DNA of 64,000 bases from Variovorax sp. V93 (GCF_041154485.1 NZ_AP028669.1:2914001-2978000); one strand, 5' to 3'. Counted from the stretch's first letter, positions 21,191 to 31,880 are shown. Notes: generated by a model from the letters alone, not told the origin. Program-made: numbers and translations.

Positions 21191-22352
21191 GTGCCTGCTC
21201 CATGAGCGCGGTGAAGCGGTCGAACAGGTAGCCGATGTCGTGCGGGCCGGGCGAGGCTTCCGGGTGGCCCTGGAAACAGAACGCTGGCTTGTCGGTACGC
21301 GCAAGGCCCTGCAGCGTGTTGTCGAACAGGCTGATGTGGGTGGGGCGCAGGTTGGCGGGCAGCGACTTCTCGTCGACCGCGAAGCCGTGGTTCTGGCTGG
21401 TGATGCTCACGCGGCCGTCGTCCAGGTCCTTCACCGGATGGTTCGCGCCGTGGTGGCCGAACTTCATCTTGAAGGTCTTCGCACCCGAAGCCAGCGCCAT
21501 GATCTGGTGGCCCAGGCAGATGCCGAAGGTGGGAATGCCGGTCTCGATGAGCTCCTTGACGGCGCTGATGGCGTAGTCGCAGGGCTCCGGGTCGCCCGGG
21601 CCGTTGGCCAGGAAGATGCCGTCGGGCTTGAGCTTGAGCACGTCGGCCGCGGGCGTCTGCGCCGGCACCACGGTGATGCGGGCGCCGCGCTGGGCGATCA
21701 TGCGCAGGATGTTTTTCTTGACGCCGTAGTCGAAGGCCACCACGTGGAACTTCGGCGTGATCTGCACGCCGTAGCCCGCGCCCAGCTTCCACTCGGTCTC
21801 GGTCCATTCGTAGGTCTGCTGGACCGACACCACCTTGGCGAGGTCAAGGCCGGCCATGCTGGGCGCGGCCTTGGCGGCGGCGATGGCCTTGTCGACCAGC
21901 GCCTGCGTCACGGCCTCGCCCGCGGCCAGGCCCAGGATGCAGCCATTCTGCGCGCCATGGGTGCGCAGGTGGCGCGTGAGCTTGCGGGTGTCGATGTTCG
22001 CGATGGCCACCGTCTTGCCGGCCACGAGGTATTCGCTCAGCGTCGCGGTCTTGCGGAAGTTGGAGGCGACGAGGGGCAGGTCCTTGATGATCAGGCCCGC
22101 GGCATGGATCTTGTCGGCTTCGATGTCTTCCCCGTTGACGCCGTAGTTGCCGATGTGCGGATACGTGAGGGTCACGATCTGCTGGCAGTAGCTCGGGTCG
22201 GTGAGGATTTCCTGGTAACCGGTCATGGCGGTGTTGAACACCACCTCGCCGGTCGTGGAGCCGGCGGCCCCGATCGAATTGCCTTGAAAGACCGTGCCGT
22301 CTGCGAGCGCCAGGATGGCGGGCGGGAAACTTCCCTTGAGAGACAAAAGCAC
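21183..22352 (-). CDS. carA: Carbamoyl-phosphate synthase small subunit
   Basis: A 389-residue class I glutamine amidotransferase that feeds ammonia to CarB. The N-terminal CPSase domain starts [19 protein letters not shown] and contains [19 protein letters not shown]. The GATase domain has the nucleophile Cys at about 279 in [15 protein letters not shown] and the His/Glu pair in [18 protein letters not shown]. The start codon is GTG at 22352, with GGAG seven bases upstream. That Shine-Dalgarno lies within one arm of a 6-bp inverted repeat (22359-22384). The gene starts the carA-ORF6N-carB-kdoO run. Confidence 0.97.
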   Translation of the reverse strand: MLLSLKGSFPPAILALADGTVFQGNSIGAAGSTTGEVVFNTAMTGYQEILTDPSYCQQIVTLTYPHIGNYGVNGEDIEADKIHAAGLIIKDLPLVASNFRKTATLSEYLVAGKTVAIANIDTRKLTRHLRTHGAQNGCILGLAAGEAVTQALVDKAIAAAKAAPSMAGLDLAKVVSVQQTYEWTETEWKLGAGYGVQITPKFHVVAFDYGVKKNILRMIAQRGARITVVPAQTPAADVLKLKPDGIFLANGPGDPEPCDYAISAVKELIETGIPTFGICLGHQIMALASGAKTFKMKFGHHGANHPVKDLDDGRVSITSQNHGFAVDEKSLPANLRPTHISLFDNTLQGLARTDKPAFCFQGHPEASPGPHDIGYLFDRFTALMEQARG

Positions 22353-22358
22353 TGGGTT

Positions 22359-22384
22359 CTCCGGATGGTTACGGTCGCCCGGAG
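22359..22384 (-). promoter_or_regulatory. Inverted repeat covering the carA ribosome binding site
   Basis: CTCCGG (22359-22364) and CCGGAG (22379-22384) are exact reverse complements separated by 14 bases, directly before the carA GTG. On the mRNA the arm nearest the start includes the GGAG Shine-Dalgarno, so folding would mask it. The stem is short, so this is a candidate only. Confidence 0.35.
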
Positions 22385-22550
22385 CCCCAGGCGCGTTGCC
22401 TGCGGACTGCTGCTTAAGGGGATTTTGGCGTTAAAGGCGGCCGGGCGACGCTATTGCGAGTAAGCCCCCGATTGTAGCCCGGCGGCATCGCCCTCTCGGG
22501 CCGCAGGGCCGGAAAACATTCGCGGCACATGCCTATGCGGCATTCGGAGA

Positions 22551-23345
22551 TCAGGAAGCTGCCTGGGCAAGCGCCGCTGCGCCGCTCGCGTGCAGGCAGA
22601 TCGCCGCCGCGGCCGCCACGTTCAGCGACTCCTCGCCGCCTGGCTGCGCGATCCGGATGTGATGGCTGGCGCGGGCTTCCAGCGCCGGTGAAACGCCCTG
22701 CCCTTCGTGCCCCAGCAGCCATGCGCAAGGATGCGGCAGCCTCGCCTGGTGCAGCCAGTCGCCCCGGTGGGAACTGGTGGCCACCAGCGGCACCTTCAGT
22801 TCGTCGAGGGCATCGGCTTCCACGCCTTCGATCAGCCGCAGCCCGAAATGCGCGCCCATGCCGGCGCGCAGCACCTTCGGCGCCCACAGGGCCGCCGTGC
22901 CCTTGAGCGCAATCACCTGCTTGAACCCGAAAGCCGCCGCGCTGCGCAGGATGGAGCCGGCGTTCCCGGCGTCCTGCAGGCGGTCGAACACCACGCTGGG
23001 CGCATCGGGAAGCAAGGGCGGCCGCGCCGGCAGATCGAGCACGAACCCCATCGGCGCCGGCGACTCCAGGCCGCTGGCCGCCCGCAGCAAATCGTCGTCG
23101 ACCACTACCGTTTTGATAGCGCAACTCGCCCACTCGGCGGGCGCTGACGGCCAGAAGGACTCCGAAAAAACGGCGATCGCAGGCCGGATGCCGCGTGCGA
23201 GCGCCGCCCGGCAGAGATGGTCGCCTTCGAGCCAGATCCGGCCGAGCCGGCGGTAGGCGCCGGGGTCCTGGGCCAGTTTGCGCAGGTCCTTGAGCAGCGG
23301 GTTGTCGCGCGAACTGATGTGGTTCGCGCCGGTGGGGCTGGTCAT
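22551..23345 (-). CDS. TrmH/SpoU family RNA 2'-O-methyltransferase
   Basis: A 264-residue SPOUT-class methyltransferase. The N-terminal substrate-binding domain begins HISSRDNPLLKDLRKLAQDP; the knotted SAM domain has motif 1 RLQDAGNAGSILRSAAAFG, motif 2 WLLGHEGQGVSP and motif 3 QPGGEESLNVAAAAAI. The target RNA position cannot be assigned; RlmB-like or YsgA-like are options. The ATG at 23345 (MTSPTGANHISSRDN) is chosen 8 bp after the rnhB stop. It ends the long minus-strand envelope cluster. Its coding DNA includes a GCTATC...GGTAGT segment (23102-23119) like a degenerate Comamonadaceae repeat. Confidence 0.9.
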   Translation of the reverse strand: MTSPTGANHISSRDNPLLKDLRKLAQDPGAYRRLGRIWLEGDHLCRAALARGIRPAIAVFSESFWPSAPAEWASCAIKTVVVDDDLLRAASGLESPAPMGFVLDLPARPPLLPDAPSVVFDRLQDAGNAGSILRSAAAFGFKQVIALKGTAALWAPKVLRAGMGAHFGLRLIEGVEADALDELKVPLVATSSHRGDWLHQARLPHPCAWLLGHEGQGVSPALEARASHHIRIAQPGGEESLNVAAAAAICLHASGAAALAQAAS

Positions 23346-23353
23346 GCTTCGGC

Positions 23354-24076
23354 TCAGGGCGCGGCGCGCAGGTCGAGGTGCACGGTCTCGGCCGTCGGGA
23401 TTTCGGCCGGAACCGGCATCGAGGCCTCGAGCACGAGCGCAGCCGCACCCTCCGCAGTGCGCGCCAGCGCCGCGGCCACCGGGCTGAACGACCTGCGGTG
23501 ATGAATGCACGCGCCATGGCGCTGCAGCGCCTCCAGGTGCTCCGGCGTGCCGTAGCCCTTGTGGCCGGCAAAGCCGTAGTGCGGAAACTCCAGGTGCAGC
23601 TGCTCGCACAGCCGGTCGCGGTGGACCTTGGCCAGGATCGAGGCGGCGGAGATCGCCTTGATCCGCGCATCGCCCTTGACGATGGCCTCGGCCAGCACGT
23701 CGAGCGTGGGCAGGCGGTTGCCGTCGACCAGCACCTTGGCGGGCTTCAGGCGCAGGCCCTCGACCGCACGGCGCATGGCGAGCATGGTGGCCTGCAGGAT
23801 GTTGTGGGTGTCGATTTCCTCGACCGTGGCCTGCGCCACCGAGCAGCACAGCGCCTTGGCAAGGATCTGGTCGTTCAGGCGTTCGCGCTGCAGGGCCGTG
23901 AGCGTCTTGGAATCGGCCAGGCCGCGGATCGGCCGCTGGTCGTCCAGGATGACGGCTGCCGCCACGACCGGGCCGGCCAGCGGCCCGCGGCCCGCTTCAT
24001 CGACGCCCGCTACGAGGCCCGGCGCGTCCCACACGAGGGCCGCCTGCTCAGCCTTCAAGAACTTTCTGGATCGCAT
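23354..24076 (-). CDS. rnhB: Ribonuclease HII
   Basis: A 240-residue enzyme that cleaves RNA in RNA-DNA hybrids and starts excision of misincorporated ribonucleotides. The signature [20 protein letters not shown] holds the catalytic Asp-Glu pair near residue 24; [12 protein letters not shown] and the later VDGNRLP and SILAKVHRD segments carry the other acidic and basic residues. The start used overlaps the 3' end of lpxB by 29 bases; a few later starts are possible. The C-terminus is about 35 residues longer than E. coli RNase HII. The lpxB-rnhB order is conserved in beta- and gamma-proteobacteria. Confidence 0.96.
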   Translation of the reverse strand: MRSRKFLKAEQAALVWDAPGLVAGVDEAGRGPLAGPVVAAAVILDDQRPIRGLADSKTLTALQRERLNDQILAKALCCSVAQATVEEIDTHNILQATMLAMRRAVEGLRLKPAKVLVDGNRLPTLDVLAEAIVKGDARIKAISAASILAKVHRDRLCEQLHLEFPHYGFAGHKGYGTPEHLEALQRHGACIHHRRSFSPVAAALARTAEGAAALVLEASMPVPAEIPTAETVHLDLRAAP

Positions 24077-25196
24077 CGGCGCAAAGTGTGGGCGTATCGC
24101 GCTGCAGTTGCACGTGCAGCTCTGAAAATTTTTGTTGCAGCGCCCCCGTTTTCTCGGGCGCGTCGAGCCAGGCCAGCGTGGCCTCGGCCAGCGCCTGCGG
24201 CGTGGCGGCCTCCTGCAGCAGCTCGGGCACCACGAATTCGCGCGACAGGATGTTGGGCAGGCCGACCCAGGGCTGGAGCTGCTTGCGCTGCATCAGACGC
24301 CATGAAAGCGCATTCATGTTGTATGCGATGACCATCGGCCGCTTGAACAGCGCCGCCTCGAGCGTGGCGGTGCCGCTGGCGATCAGGGTCACGTCGCAGG
24401 CCGCCAGTGCGGCATGCGACTGGCCGTCGAGCAGTTGTACCCGCCCCGCCGCGCCGCTGGCCTGCAGCAGCGCCTCGACCTCGACACGCAGCCCCGGCAG
24501 GATGGGGGCGACGAACCGGAGCGCGGGCCGCGCCTGCAGCATCTGCGCCGCGGCGGCAAAAAAACGGGCGGCAAGGTAGCGCACTTCCGAGCGGCGGCTG
24601 CCGGGCAGCAGGGCCACGACCTGCGCATCCGGCGCGAGGCCCAGGGCCGCGCGCGCCCCGGCGCGGTCGGGCACCATCGGAATCACGTTGGCCAGCGGAT
24701 GGCCGACGTAGCTGCCCTGCACGCCCTGCCCGGCCAGCAGCGCCGGCTCGAACGGAAAGATGCACAGCACGTGGTCAGCCGCGGCCCGGATCTTGTCGAT
24801 GCGGTCGGCACGCCAGGCCCAGATCGACGGGCAGACGAAGTGCACGGTCTTCATGCCGCGGCTACGCAGTCCGGCTTCGAGGTCGAGGTTGAAATCGGGG
24901 GCGTCGACGCCGATGAAGAGCTCGGGCCATTCGCGCAGCAGCCGCGCCTTGAGCTGCCGGCGGATGCCGGCGATCTCGGCGTAGTGGCGCAGCACCTCGA
25001 TGTAGCCGCGCACCGCGAGCTTCTCCTGCGGCCACCAGCTCTGCAGCCCGTGCGCGAGCATGCGGGGCCCGCCGATGCCCATGGTCTGGAGCGACGGCCA
25101 ACGCGCCTGCAGGCCGTCGAGAAGAAGGCCGGCGAGCAGGTCGCCGGAAGCTTCTCCCGCGACCAGCGCGAAGCGTCGCTGTTCGTCCTTGCCCAT
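24048..25196 (-). CDS. lpxB: Lipid-A-disaccharide synthase
   Basis: A 382-residue peripheral membrane glycosyltransferase (GT19) that joins UDP-2,3-diacylglucosamine to lipid X to form the lipid A disaccharide. Landmarks: [21 protein letters not shown] at the N-terminus, [49 protein letters not shown] and [13 protein letters not shown]. The ATG at 25196 is preferred; a TTG at 25226 would overlap lpxA but has no better site. It is coupled with lpxA upstream and rnhB downstream. Confidence 0.97.
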   Translation of the reverse strand: MGKDEQRRFALVAGEASGDLLAGLLLDGLQARWPSLQTMGIGGPRMLAHGLQSWWPQEKLAVRGYIEVLRHYAEIAGIRRQLKARLLREWPELFIGVDAPDFNLDLEAGLRSRGMKTVHFVCPSIWAWRADRIDKIRAAADHVLCIFPFEPALLAGQGVQGSYVGHPLANVIPMVPDRAGARAALGLAPDAQVVALLPGSRRSEVRYLAARFFAAAAQMLQARPALRFVAPILPGLRVEVEALLQASGAAGRVQLLDGQSHAALAACDVTLIASGTATLEAALFKRPMVIAYNMNALSWRLMQRKQLQPWVGLPNILSREFVVPELLQEAATPQALAEATLAWLDAPEKTGALQQKFSELHVQLQRDTPTLCADAIQKVLEG

Positions 25197-25215
25197 GGCG
25201 GCCGTCTCGCTTACT

Positions 25216-26004
25216 TCAACGCGCAATGCCGCGTGTCGATGTGGCCAGGAACTGCTCCATCAGCACCACGTCGGCGGCCGCTTCAGGCATCTCGGTGGCC
25301 AGGGCGGCGATGCCGGCACGCGCTTCTTCGAGCGTCTTGCCCTGCCGGTACAGCAGGCGGTGCATCTGCTTGACCGCCGCCAGGCGAGAGGCCGAAAAAT
25401 CGCGGCGGCGCAGGCCCACGACGTTGAAGCCGCGCACCGCCAGCGGATTGCCGTCGACCAGCATGAACGGCGGCACGTCCTGCGACACCGCACTGGCGAA
25501 GCCGACCATGGCATGGGCACCGACCGAGACGAACTGGTGGATGCCCGTCAGGCCGCCGATCGTGACCCAGTCGGCCAGATGCACGTGGCCGGCCAACGTG
25601 GTGTTGTTGGCCAGCGTGGTGTGGTCATCGACACGGCAGTCGTGCGCGATGTGCGTGTACGCCATGATCCAGTTGTCGTTCCCCACCCGCGTGACGCCGC
25701 CCGCGCCCGGCACGCCGAGGTTGAAGGTGCAGAACTCGCGGATGACGTTGCGGTCGCCGATGACCAGCTCGGTGGGCTCGCCGGCGTATTTCTTGTCCTG
25801 CGGCACCGCGCCGAGCGAGGAAAACTGAAAGATCCGGTTGTCGCGGCCGATGGTGGTGCGCCCTTCGATCACGCAATGCGCACCGATGGTTGTGCCGGCG
25901 CCGACCCGCACGTGCGGACCGATCACGGTGTAGGGCCCGACCGAAACGGAGGCGTCCAGCTGTGCCTTCGGGTCGATGAGCGCTGTGGGATGAACCTGCG
26001 TCAT
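25216..26004 (-). CDS. lpxA: UDP-N-acetylglucosamine acyltransferase LpxA
   Basis: A 262-residue left-handed beta-helix enzyme, exactly the usual family length, that transfers 3-hydroxyacyl from ACP to UDP-GlcNAc in the first step of lipid A synthesis. Hexapeptide repeats run from [20 protein letters not shown] through about residue 185; the catalytic His is in [15 protein letters not shown] and the acyl-ruler region follows in [18 protein letters not shown]. The ATG at 26004 gives [12 protein letters not shown], the canonical start. It follows fabZ by 23 bp. Confidence 0.97.
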   Translation of the reverse strand: MTQVHPTALIDPKAQLDASVSVGPYTVIGPHVRVGAGTTIGAHCVIEGRTTIGRDNRIFQFSSLGAVPQDKKYAGEPTELVIGDRNVIREFCTFNLGVPGAGGVTRVGNDNWIMAYTHIAHDCRVDDHTTLANNTTLAGHVHLADWVTIGGLTGIHQFVSVGAHAMVGFASAVSQDVPPFMLVDGNPLAVRGFNVVGLRRRDFSASRLAAVKQMHRLLYRQGKTLEEARAGIAALATEMPEAAADVVLMEQFLATSTRGIAR

Positions 26005-26027
26005 GCCTTGTCGTAACCGCCGCAAGA

Positions 26028-26477
26028 TCAGTTGATCTGGCGCATTGCGCACATCAGCGTGGCCTCGCAGGCCAGCTCGCTGCCCACCAGCGCCCGGCCC
26101 TTGAATTTCGAGATGCCGGCTTTCATGCGCTCGATCTCGACCTGGAGCGTGAGCTGGTCGCCAGGCTCCACGGGGCGCTTGAAGCGCGCGCCGTCGATGG
26201 CCGCGAAGTAATAGACCGTGTTGTCATCGGGCACGATGTCGAGCGAATGAAACGACAGCAGTGCCGCCGCTTGCGCCATGGCTTCGAGCATGAGCACGCC
26301 CGGCATCACCGGACGGTGGGGGAAGTGGCCATTGAAGAATGGCTCGTTCATCGTCACGTTCTTGAGCGCCGTGATGCGCTTGCCCTTTTCCATGTCCAGC
26401 ACGCGATCCACCAGCAGGAACGGGTAGCGGTGGGGCAGCAGCTTGAGGATTTGATGGATATCGAGCGTCGTCGTCAT
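26028..26477 (-). CDS. fabZ: 3-hydroxyacyl-ACP dehydratase FabZ
   Basis: A 149-residue hot-dog-fold enzyme that dehydrates 3-hydroxyacyl-ACP in fatty acid elongation. The catalytic His (H51) and Glu (E65) lie in [20 protein letters not shown]. The N-terminus [20 protein letters not shown] is characteristic. The start at 26477 has an AGGAA nine bases upstream; an alternative ATG six codons earlier (26495) has a weaker site. It sits between lpxD and lpxA, the usual position, so the shared 3-hydroxyacyl-ACP pool is handled by neighbouring genes. Confidence 0.96.
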   Translation of the reverse strand: MTTTLDIHQILKLLPHRYPFLLVDRVLDMEKGKRITALKNVTMNEPFFNGHFPHRPVMPGVLMLEAMAQAAALLSFHSLDIVPDDNTVYYFAAIDGARFKRPVEPGDQLTLQVEIERMKAGISKFKGRALVGSELACEATLMCAMRQIN

Positions 26478-26500
26478 GATTTTCTGTTCCTGCATCGTCT

Positions 26501-27478
26501 TCACTTTTTCTGAGGGGCCTTTTCGAGCGCCTTGAGTCGTTCGCGCAGGCTGTGCAACTGCTTGAGCGTTGCAGCGTTCTTTTCCCAGTTCGCATTGTCG
26601 TCGATGGGGAACATGCCGGTGTACTGGCCGGCCTTGCGGATCGAGCGGGTCACCACGGTTGCCGCGGACACGTGAACCCCGTCGGCCACCGTGAGATGGC
26701 CGAGCACGATCGCACCGCCGCCGAAGGTGCAATGCGCACCGATGGTGGCGCTGCCCGCCACGCCGACGCAGCCGGCCATCGCGGTGTGCTTGCCGACACG
26801 CACGTTGTGGCCGATCTGGATCAGGTTGTCGAGCTTGACGCCGTCCTCGATGACGGTGTCGTCGAGCGCGCCGCGGTCGATGCAGGTGTTGGCGCCGATC
26901 TCGACGTCGTTGCCGATGCGCACCGCCCCCAGCTGCTCGATCTTGACCCAGGCGCCCTCGTGCGGCGCCAGGCCGAAGCCGTCGGCGCCGATCACCACAC
27001 CCGGATGCAGCAGGCAGCGCTCGCCGACCACGCAGTCTTCGCTGATCGTCACGCGCGACTTGAGGACCGTGCCGGCGCCGACGCGCGCGCCCCGCTCCAC
27101 CACGCACAGGGCGCCGATGCGCGCCGTGGCGTCCACCAGGGCCTCGGGATGGATCACCGCGGAGGGATGGATGCGGTCGGCCTCGGGCCGCGCGTGATGC
27201 GCCTTCCACAGCTGCGTGAGGCGCGCGAAATAGAGGTAGGGGTCGGCCGCGACGATGAACGCCCCGCGCGCGGCCGCAGCCTCGCGCATGGCCGGCGCAA
27301 CGATCACGCAGGCGGCCTTGGAGGCCGCCAGTTCCTGCTGGTACTTGGGATGGCTCAGGAAGCTGAGCGCATCGGGCTGCGCATTCTGCAGCGGCGCAAG
27401 CCGCTCGATGGACAGCGCCGGGTCCCCGTGAAGCTCGCCCCCAAGGGCGCTGACAATGGCTCCGAGCTGCAGTCCCAC
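26501..27478 (-). CDS. lpxD: UDP-3-O-(3-hydroxyacyl)glucosamine N-acyltransferase LpxD
   Basis: A 325-residue acyltransferase adding the N-linked hydroxyacyl chain in lipid A synthesis. The N-terminal uridine-binding domain includes [21 protein letters not shown]; the hexapeptide left-handed helix covers about residues 105-290 ([80 protein letters not shown]); a short C-terminal helix follows ([18 protein letters not shown]). The start is GTG at 27478, 14 bp after the skp stop. It is slightly shorter than E. coli LpxD (341). Confidence 0.97.
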   Translation of the reverse strand: MGLQLGAIVSALGGELHGDPALSIERLAPLQNAQPDALSFLSHPKYQQELAASKAACVIVAPAMREAAAARGAFIVAADPYLYFARLTQLWKAHHARPEADRIHPSAVIHPEALVDATARIGALCVVERGARVGAGTVLKSRVTISEDCVVGERCLLHPGVVIGADGFGLAPHEGAWVKIEQLGAVRIGNDVEIGANTCIDRGALDDTVIEDGVKLDNLIQIGHNVRVGKHTAMAGCVGVAGSATIGAHCTFGGGAIVLGHLTVADGVHVSAATVVTRSIRKAGQYTGMFPIDDNANWEKNAATLKQLHSLRERLKALEKAPQKK

Positions 27479-27492
27479 GCCGATTCGCGGCG

Positions 27493-28035
27493 TTATTTGC
27501 CGGCCGAAGGAGCAGCGGTCGAGGCGTTCAGGGCCTTGATCACCTTGTCAGTGATGTCGTGCTTGGGATTGATGTAGATCGCTTCCTGCAGGATGGCATC
27601 GTACTTTTCAGCCTCGGCCACCTGCTTCACGACGCGGTTGGCGCGTTCGTAGACCTGCTGGAGCTCTTCGTTCTTGCGCGCGTTCAGATCTTCCTGGAAC
27701 TCGCGGCGGCGGCGCTGGAAATCACGGTCCTGGTCGACCAGCGCGCGCTGGCGCGCAGTGCGCTGGCTTTCGGACAGGGTGGGGGCTTCGCGCTCAAACC
27801 GTTCGGAGGCCGTCTTCAGTGCTTCGCCCTGCGTCGTGAGATCCTTTTCGCGCTTGAGGAATTCAGCCTCGAGCTTGGCTTGCGCAGCCTTGGCCGGCTG
27901 CGCCTCGCGCAGCACGCGATCCGGATTCACGAAGCCGATGCGAAAGGTTTCCTGCGCCTGGGCAGCAGTCGCCGCAGCCAGCGCGAAAACGGGAATCAAC
28001 AACGCGCCAGCGGCGGCGCGAATCAAATGCTTCAT
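27493..28035 (-). CDS. skp: OmpH/Skp family periplasmic chaperone
   Basis: A 180-residue secreted chaperone that binds unfolded outer-membrane proteins on their way to the BAM complex. A signal peptide ([20 protein letters not shown]...AQAQE) is cleaved near residue 28. The core begins [20 protein letters not shown], then long alpha-helical tentacles rich in K/E/R/Q ([40 protein letters not shown]). The C-terminal [21 protein letters not shown] closes the body. It starts directly after the bamA stop with no gap, consistent with tight coupling. Confidence 0.95.
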   Translation of the reverse strand: MKHLIRAAAGALLIPVFALAAATAAQAQETFRIGFVNPDRVLREAQPAKAAQAKLEAEFLKREKDLTTQGEALKTASERFEREAPTLSESQRTARQRALVDQDRDFQRRRREFQEDLNARKNEELQQVYERANRVVKQVAEAEKYDAILQEAIYINPKHDITDKVIKALNASTAAPSAGK

Positions 28036-30471
28036 TTAGAAAGACGTTCCGATCTGGAATTGCAAGCGCTGGATTCTATCCTTCGGGATCAGGATGAAGC
28101 CGGTATTCGGATCCAGCACTTCCTTTTGGGACTTGATGGGGAAGGCGTAGGCCAGACGCAGCGGGCCCAGCGGCGAGATCCAGCTGACCCCGAGGCCCAC
28201 CGAGGCACGCAGCTTCTTCTCGGCCTTGTACTGCTCGTCGCTCACGCCGGGAGCACGCGAACCGAATACATTGCCGACGTCAAAGAAGCCGTAGAGGCGC
28301 AGGGTGCGGTCATTGCCCGCACCAGGAAATGGCGTACTGAGTTCGGCATTGAAGACGGCCTTCTTGGTGCCGCCCAGTGCGGCGCCTTCGGTCTGCAGGA
28401 ACAGCGGCTTGTCGCGCGGCCCGAGCGAGTTCTGCTCGAAGCCGCGGATGGAACCCAGGCCGCCGGCATAGAAGTTCTTGAAGATCGGGTAGTCCTTGCC
28501 GCCAAGAGACTTGGCATAGCCCAGGTCGGCGTTGATCGCAAACGTGTACTGCTTGTTGATTGCGAAGAACTGCTGGTACTGGTAGTTCGTCTTGAAATAC
28601 TTCATTTCGCCGGCGACGCCCAGCTCCAGGTTGGCACGCTGCAGGCGCCCGGTGGTCGGAACCAGCGCGCTGTCGCGGCTGTCGCGGCCCCAGCCGACGG
28701 TCAGCGGGACGCCCCAGACGCTCTTCCGATCGCACTCGGTCACGAACAAACCGCTCGCATCCCTCTGGCATTGGAAATAACGAAGATACGAATTCGGCGT
28801 GAAGAGCCCCGAGAAAGAAGTCGACGTGTTCGGCTCGAACGCGTAGCGCTCGAGCCCGACACCGAAGAAGACCGTGTCGACTTCGCTGAACGGCACGCCG
28901 AAGCGGATCGAAGCACCTTGGTTCACGAGCTTGTAGTCGCCGTCGATGTTGGTCGAGTACGGGCGCGTGGTGGTGTGATAGACGCTGATCGTGCGCGAGA
29001 TGCCGTCCTTGGTGAAATACGGATCGGTGGTGGTCAGCGACAGCGTGCGGTTGTACTTGCTGGTGTTGACCTGCACGCCCAGGAAGTTGCCCGAACCGAA
29101 GACGTTCTCTTGCGAGATGCCGAAGGTGAGAGCCACCTTTTCCGCGCTCGAATAGCCGGCGCCGAGCTGCAGGCTGCCGGTGGGCTTCTCGGCCACGTTG
29201 ACGACCAGGTCGACCTGGTCGGGCGAACCCGGGATTTCCTGGGTTTCGACGTTCACTTCGGTGAAGAAGCCCAGACGGTCCACGCGGTCGCGCGAGAGCT
29301 TGATCTTGTCGCCGTCGTACCAAGAGGCCTCGAACTGCCGGAACTCGCGGCGGATCACTTCATCGCGCGTCTTGGCATTGCCGCCCACCGCCACGCGGCG
29401 CACGTAGACGCGGCGCGAGGGTTCGGCCTGCAGGGTCAGGGTCACGCGGTTGTTGACGCGGTCGATCTCCGGGCGGGCCTGCACGCGAGCGAACGCGTAG
29501 CCGAAGGTGCCGAAATAGTCGGTGAAAGCCTTGGTGGTTTCGGTGACCTGCTCGCCGTTGTAGGGCTCGCCGGGCTTGATGGTCACGAGGGACTTGAACT
29601 CCTCGTCGCGGCCGAGATAGTTGCCGTCGAGCTTGACGCCGGCCACAACGAACTTCTCGCCTTCGGTGATGTTGACGGTCACCGACAGGTCCTTGCGGTC
29701 CGGCGAGATGGCGACCTGGGTCGAATCGATGCGGAACTCGAGGTAGCCGCGCGTGATGTAGTACGAGCGCAGCGTTTCCAGGTCGGCGTTGAGCTTCGAA
29801 CGCGAGTATTGGTTGGACTTGGTGTACCAGCTCATGAAGCCGCCGCTGTCCTGGTCGAACAGGCTCAGCAGCGTCGATTCGCTGAATGCCTTGTTGCCGA
29901 CCACGCGCACTTCGCGAATGCGCGCGGAATCGCCCTCGGTGACGGTGAACGTGAGATTGACGCGATTGCGCTCGATGGGCGTGACCGTGGTCACGACCTG
30001 CGCGTTGTAGAGGCTGCGGCTCACGTACTGGCGCTTGAGTTCCTGCTCGGCGCGGTCGGCCAGGGCCTTGTCGTACGGGCGGCCATCGGCAAGGCCCACT
30101 TCGCGCAGCGCCTTCTGGAGCGCGGCCTTGTCGAATTCCTTGGTGCCGACGAAATCGACGTCGGCAATGGTGGGACGCTCTTCGACGATCACCACCAGCA
30201 CGTTGCCGTTGACGTCGATGCGCACGTCCTTGAACAACCCCAGGTCGAACAGCGCACGGATGGCAGCCGATCCGCGCTCGTCGCTGTAGGTATCGCCCAC
30301 ACGCAGCGGAAGCGATGCGAAGATCGTGCCGGGCTCGACGCGTTGCAGGCCCTCGACGCGAATGTCACGCACCGTGAAGGGCTCGACGGCCCAGGCTGCC
30401 GTGGCCGCCAACGCGCTGGCCACCACCGCGGCAACGCTACGCAGGCGAAAGCGACTGAAGTTTGTGTTCAT
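28036..30471 (-). CDS. bamA: Outer membrane protein assembly factor BamA
   Basis: An 811-residue outer-membrane protein, the core of the BAM machine that inserts beta-barrel proteins. A signal peptide ends near AWAVEP (about residue 28). Five POTRA domains follow (starting FTVRDIRVEGLQRVEPGTIF) to about residue 430, then a 16-strand barrel. Loop 6 region has the conserved GGLGSIRGFEQN (VRGF/IRGF motif), and the C-terminus RLQFQIGTSF ends in Phe, the usual barrel signal. It lies between rseP and skp in the conserved order. Confidence 0.97.
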   Translation of the reverse strand: MNTNFSRFRLRSVAAVVASALAATAAWAVEPFTVRDIRVEGLQRVEPGTIFASLPLRVGDTYSDERGSAAIRALFDLGLFKDVRIDVNGNVLVVIVEERPTIADVDFVGTKEFDKAALQKALREVGLADGRPYDKALADRAEQELKRQYVSRSLYNAQVVTTVTPIERNRVNLTFTVTEGDSARIREVRVVGNKAFSESTLLSLFDQDSGGFMSWYTKSNQYSRSKLNADLETLRSYYITRGYLEFRIDSTQVAISPDRKDLSVTVNITEGEKFVVAGVKLDGNYLGRDEEFKSLVTIKPGEPYNGEQVTETTKAFTDYFGTFGYAFARVQARPEIDRVNNRVTLTLQAEPSRRVYVRRVAVGGNAKTRDEVIRREFRQFEASWYDGDKIKLSRDRVDRLGFFTEVNVETQEIPGSPDQVDLVVNVAEKPTGSLQLGAGYSSAEKVALTFGISQENVFGSGNFLGVQVNTSKYNRTLSLTTTDPYFTKDGISRTISVYHTTTRPYSTNIDGDYKLVNQGASIRFGVPFSEVDTVFFGVGLERYAFEPNTSTSFSGLFTPNSYLRYFQCQRDASGLFVTECDRKSVWGVPLTVGWGRDSRDSALVPTTGRLQRANLELGVAGEMKYFKTNYQYQQFFAINKQYTFAINADLGYAKSLGGKDYPIFKNFYAGGLGSIRGFEQNSLGPRDKPLFLQTEGAALGGTKKAVFNAELSTPFPGAGNDRTLRLYGFFDVGNVFGSRAPGVSDEQYKAEKKLRASVGLGVSWISPLGPLRLAYAFPIKSQKEVLDPNTGFILIPKDRIQRLQFQIGTSF

Positions 30472-30509
30472 CTGTGAATTGGGCCGGCGCGGAAAGGGCC
30501 GGCAGAAAG

Positions 30510-31880
30510 TTAACCAAAGAGCCGCGTGACGTCGTTGAAGAGCGCAACCGACATCATGACCAGCAGCAAGGCGACACCGCCGCGCTGAAGCCGTTCCATC
30601 CAGGCGTCAGAGACGCTCTTGCCGGTCAGGCCCTCCCAAAGATAATACATCAGGTGTCCTCCATCGAGGACCGGCAGCGGCATGAGATTGAGCACGCCAA
30701 GGCTCACGCTGATGAGCGCAAGGAATACCAGGTACTGGGTCAACCCGAGGCTCGCGGACTTGCCGGCGTAGTCGGCGATCGTGAGCGGCCCGCTCAGATT
30801 CTTGAGCGAGGCTTCGCCGATCACCATCTTGCCCATCATGCGGACGGTCAGCGCCGACACCTCCCAGGTGCGCACGATACCGCGCCAGACGCCATCGATC
30901 GGGCCCTGGCGCACCGTCACCATTTCAGGCGGCGCACCGACATAGGCGCCGATGCGGCCGACCTTCGCCGCGCCCTCCTCGCGCAGTTCGGGCCTGACTT
31001 CGAGTTCGATCGACTGGCTGCCGCGCTGCACCTGCCAGGTCTGCGGACGCGGCTGGTCGCCATCGATCGAGGTGCGGATCACCTCGCGCAACTGCTGCCC
31101 ATCGACGATGGGCACATTGCCGACGCTGCGGACCACGTCGCCGCTGCGAAGGCCCGCGCGTTCTGCCGCGCTGCCGGCCATCACCTGGCCGATCTCGGGA
31201 CGCGTCAGCGGTGCGAGCACGCCGATCTTGCGGAACATCTGCGGGTCGGCGTCCCTGGCCTCCATGAGGCTCAGCGGCAGCACGACCTGCCGGCCGGGCC
31301 GGCCGCCCTCGCCCGCCACTTCGAGCGTCAGGTCGCGGCCGTCGAGCGCGCCGCGTGTCATGCGCCAGCGCAGGTCCTCGAACGACTGCACGGGTTCCAG
31401 GTCGCCTTCGAAACCGGCACGCGTGACGTGCTCGCCGCCGCGTAATCCCGCCGCTTCCGCCAGCGATGCCGCCACCGGACGCGCCAGCTTGGCAACAGGC
31501 TCCTCGACTCCGATCCAGTTGACGGCCGTGTAGAGCACCACGGCAAGCAGCAGATTCGCAATGGGCCCGGCAGCGACGATGGCCGCGCGGGAGCGCAGCG
31601 GCTGCGTATTGAAGGCGCGGTGGCGCTCCTCGGGCGCCACCGGCCCCTCGCGCTCATCGAGCATCTTGACGTAACCGCCGAACGGAAACGCGCCGATGAC
31701 GAACTCCGTTTCCTGCCCCGGATGCTGGCGCTTGGGCTGCCAGCGGTAGAGTGTCTTGCCGAAGCCCACCGAAAACCGCAGCACCTTGACGCCGCAGGCG
31801 ACGGCAACGCGGTAGTGGCCGTATTCATGCACGGCGATCAGGAGGCCGAGTGCAACCACGAAAGCGATGACGGTGAGCAT
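30510..31880 (-). CDS. rseP: RIP metalloprotease RseP
   Basis: A 456-residue inner-membrane site-2 zinc protease that cleaves anti-sigma factors in the envelope-stress pathway. The zinc motif HEYGHY is at residues 18-23 in the first membrane helix. Two periplasmic PDZ domains are suggested by GLRGGEHVTRAGF and GLRSGDVVRSVGNVPIVDGQ. The third zinc-ligand region NLMPLPVLDGGHLMYYLWEG is near residue 395, with a last membrane helix at the C-terminus. It follows dxr by 24 bp and precedes bamA, the canonical arrangement. Confidence 0.96.
   Translation of the reverse strand: MLTVIAFVVALGLLIAVHEYGHYRVAVACGVKVLRFSVGFGKTLYRWQPKRQHPGQETEFVIGAFPFGGYVKMLDEREGPVAPEERHRAFNTQPLRSRAAIVAAGPIANLLLAVVLYTAVNWIGVEEPVAKLARPVAASLAEAAGLRGGEHVTRAGFEGDLEPVQSFEDLRWRMTRGALDGRDLTLEVAGEGGRPGRQVVLPLSLMEARDADPQMFRKIGVLAPLTRPEIGQVMAGSAAERAGLRSGDVVRSVGNVPIVDGQQLREVIRTSIDGDQPRPQTWQVQRGSQSIELEVRPELREEGAAKVGRIGAYVGAPPEMVTVRQGPIDGVWRGIVRTWEVSALTVRMMGKMVIGEASLKNLSGPLTIADYAGKSASLGLTQYLVFLALISVSLGVLNLMPLPVLDGGHLMYYLWEGLTGKSVSDAWMERLQRGGVALLLVMMSVALFNDVTRLFG

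Noticed and set aside
27559..30477. 972-codon plus-strand frame opposite skp and bamA
   Set aside because: Antisense shadow of skp/bamA with no recognisable domain or start site.
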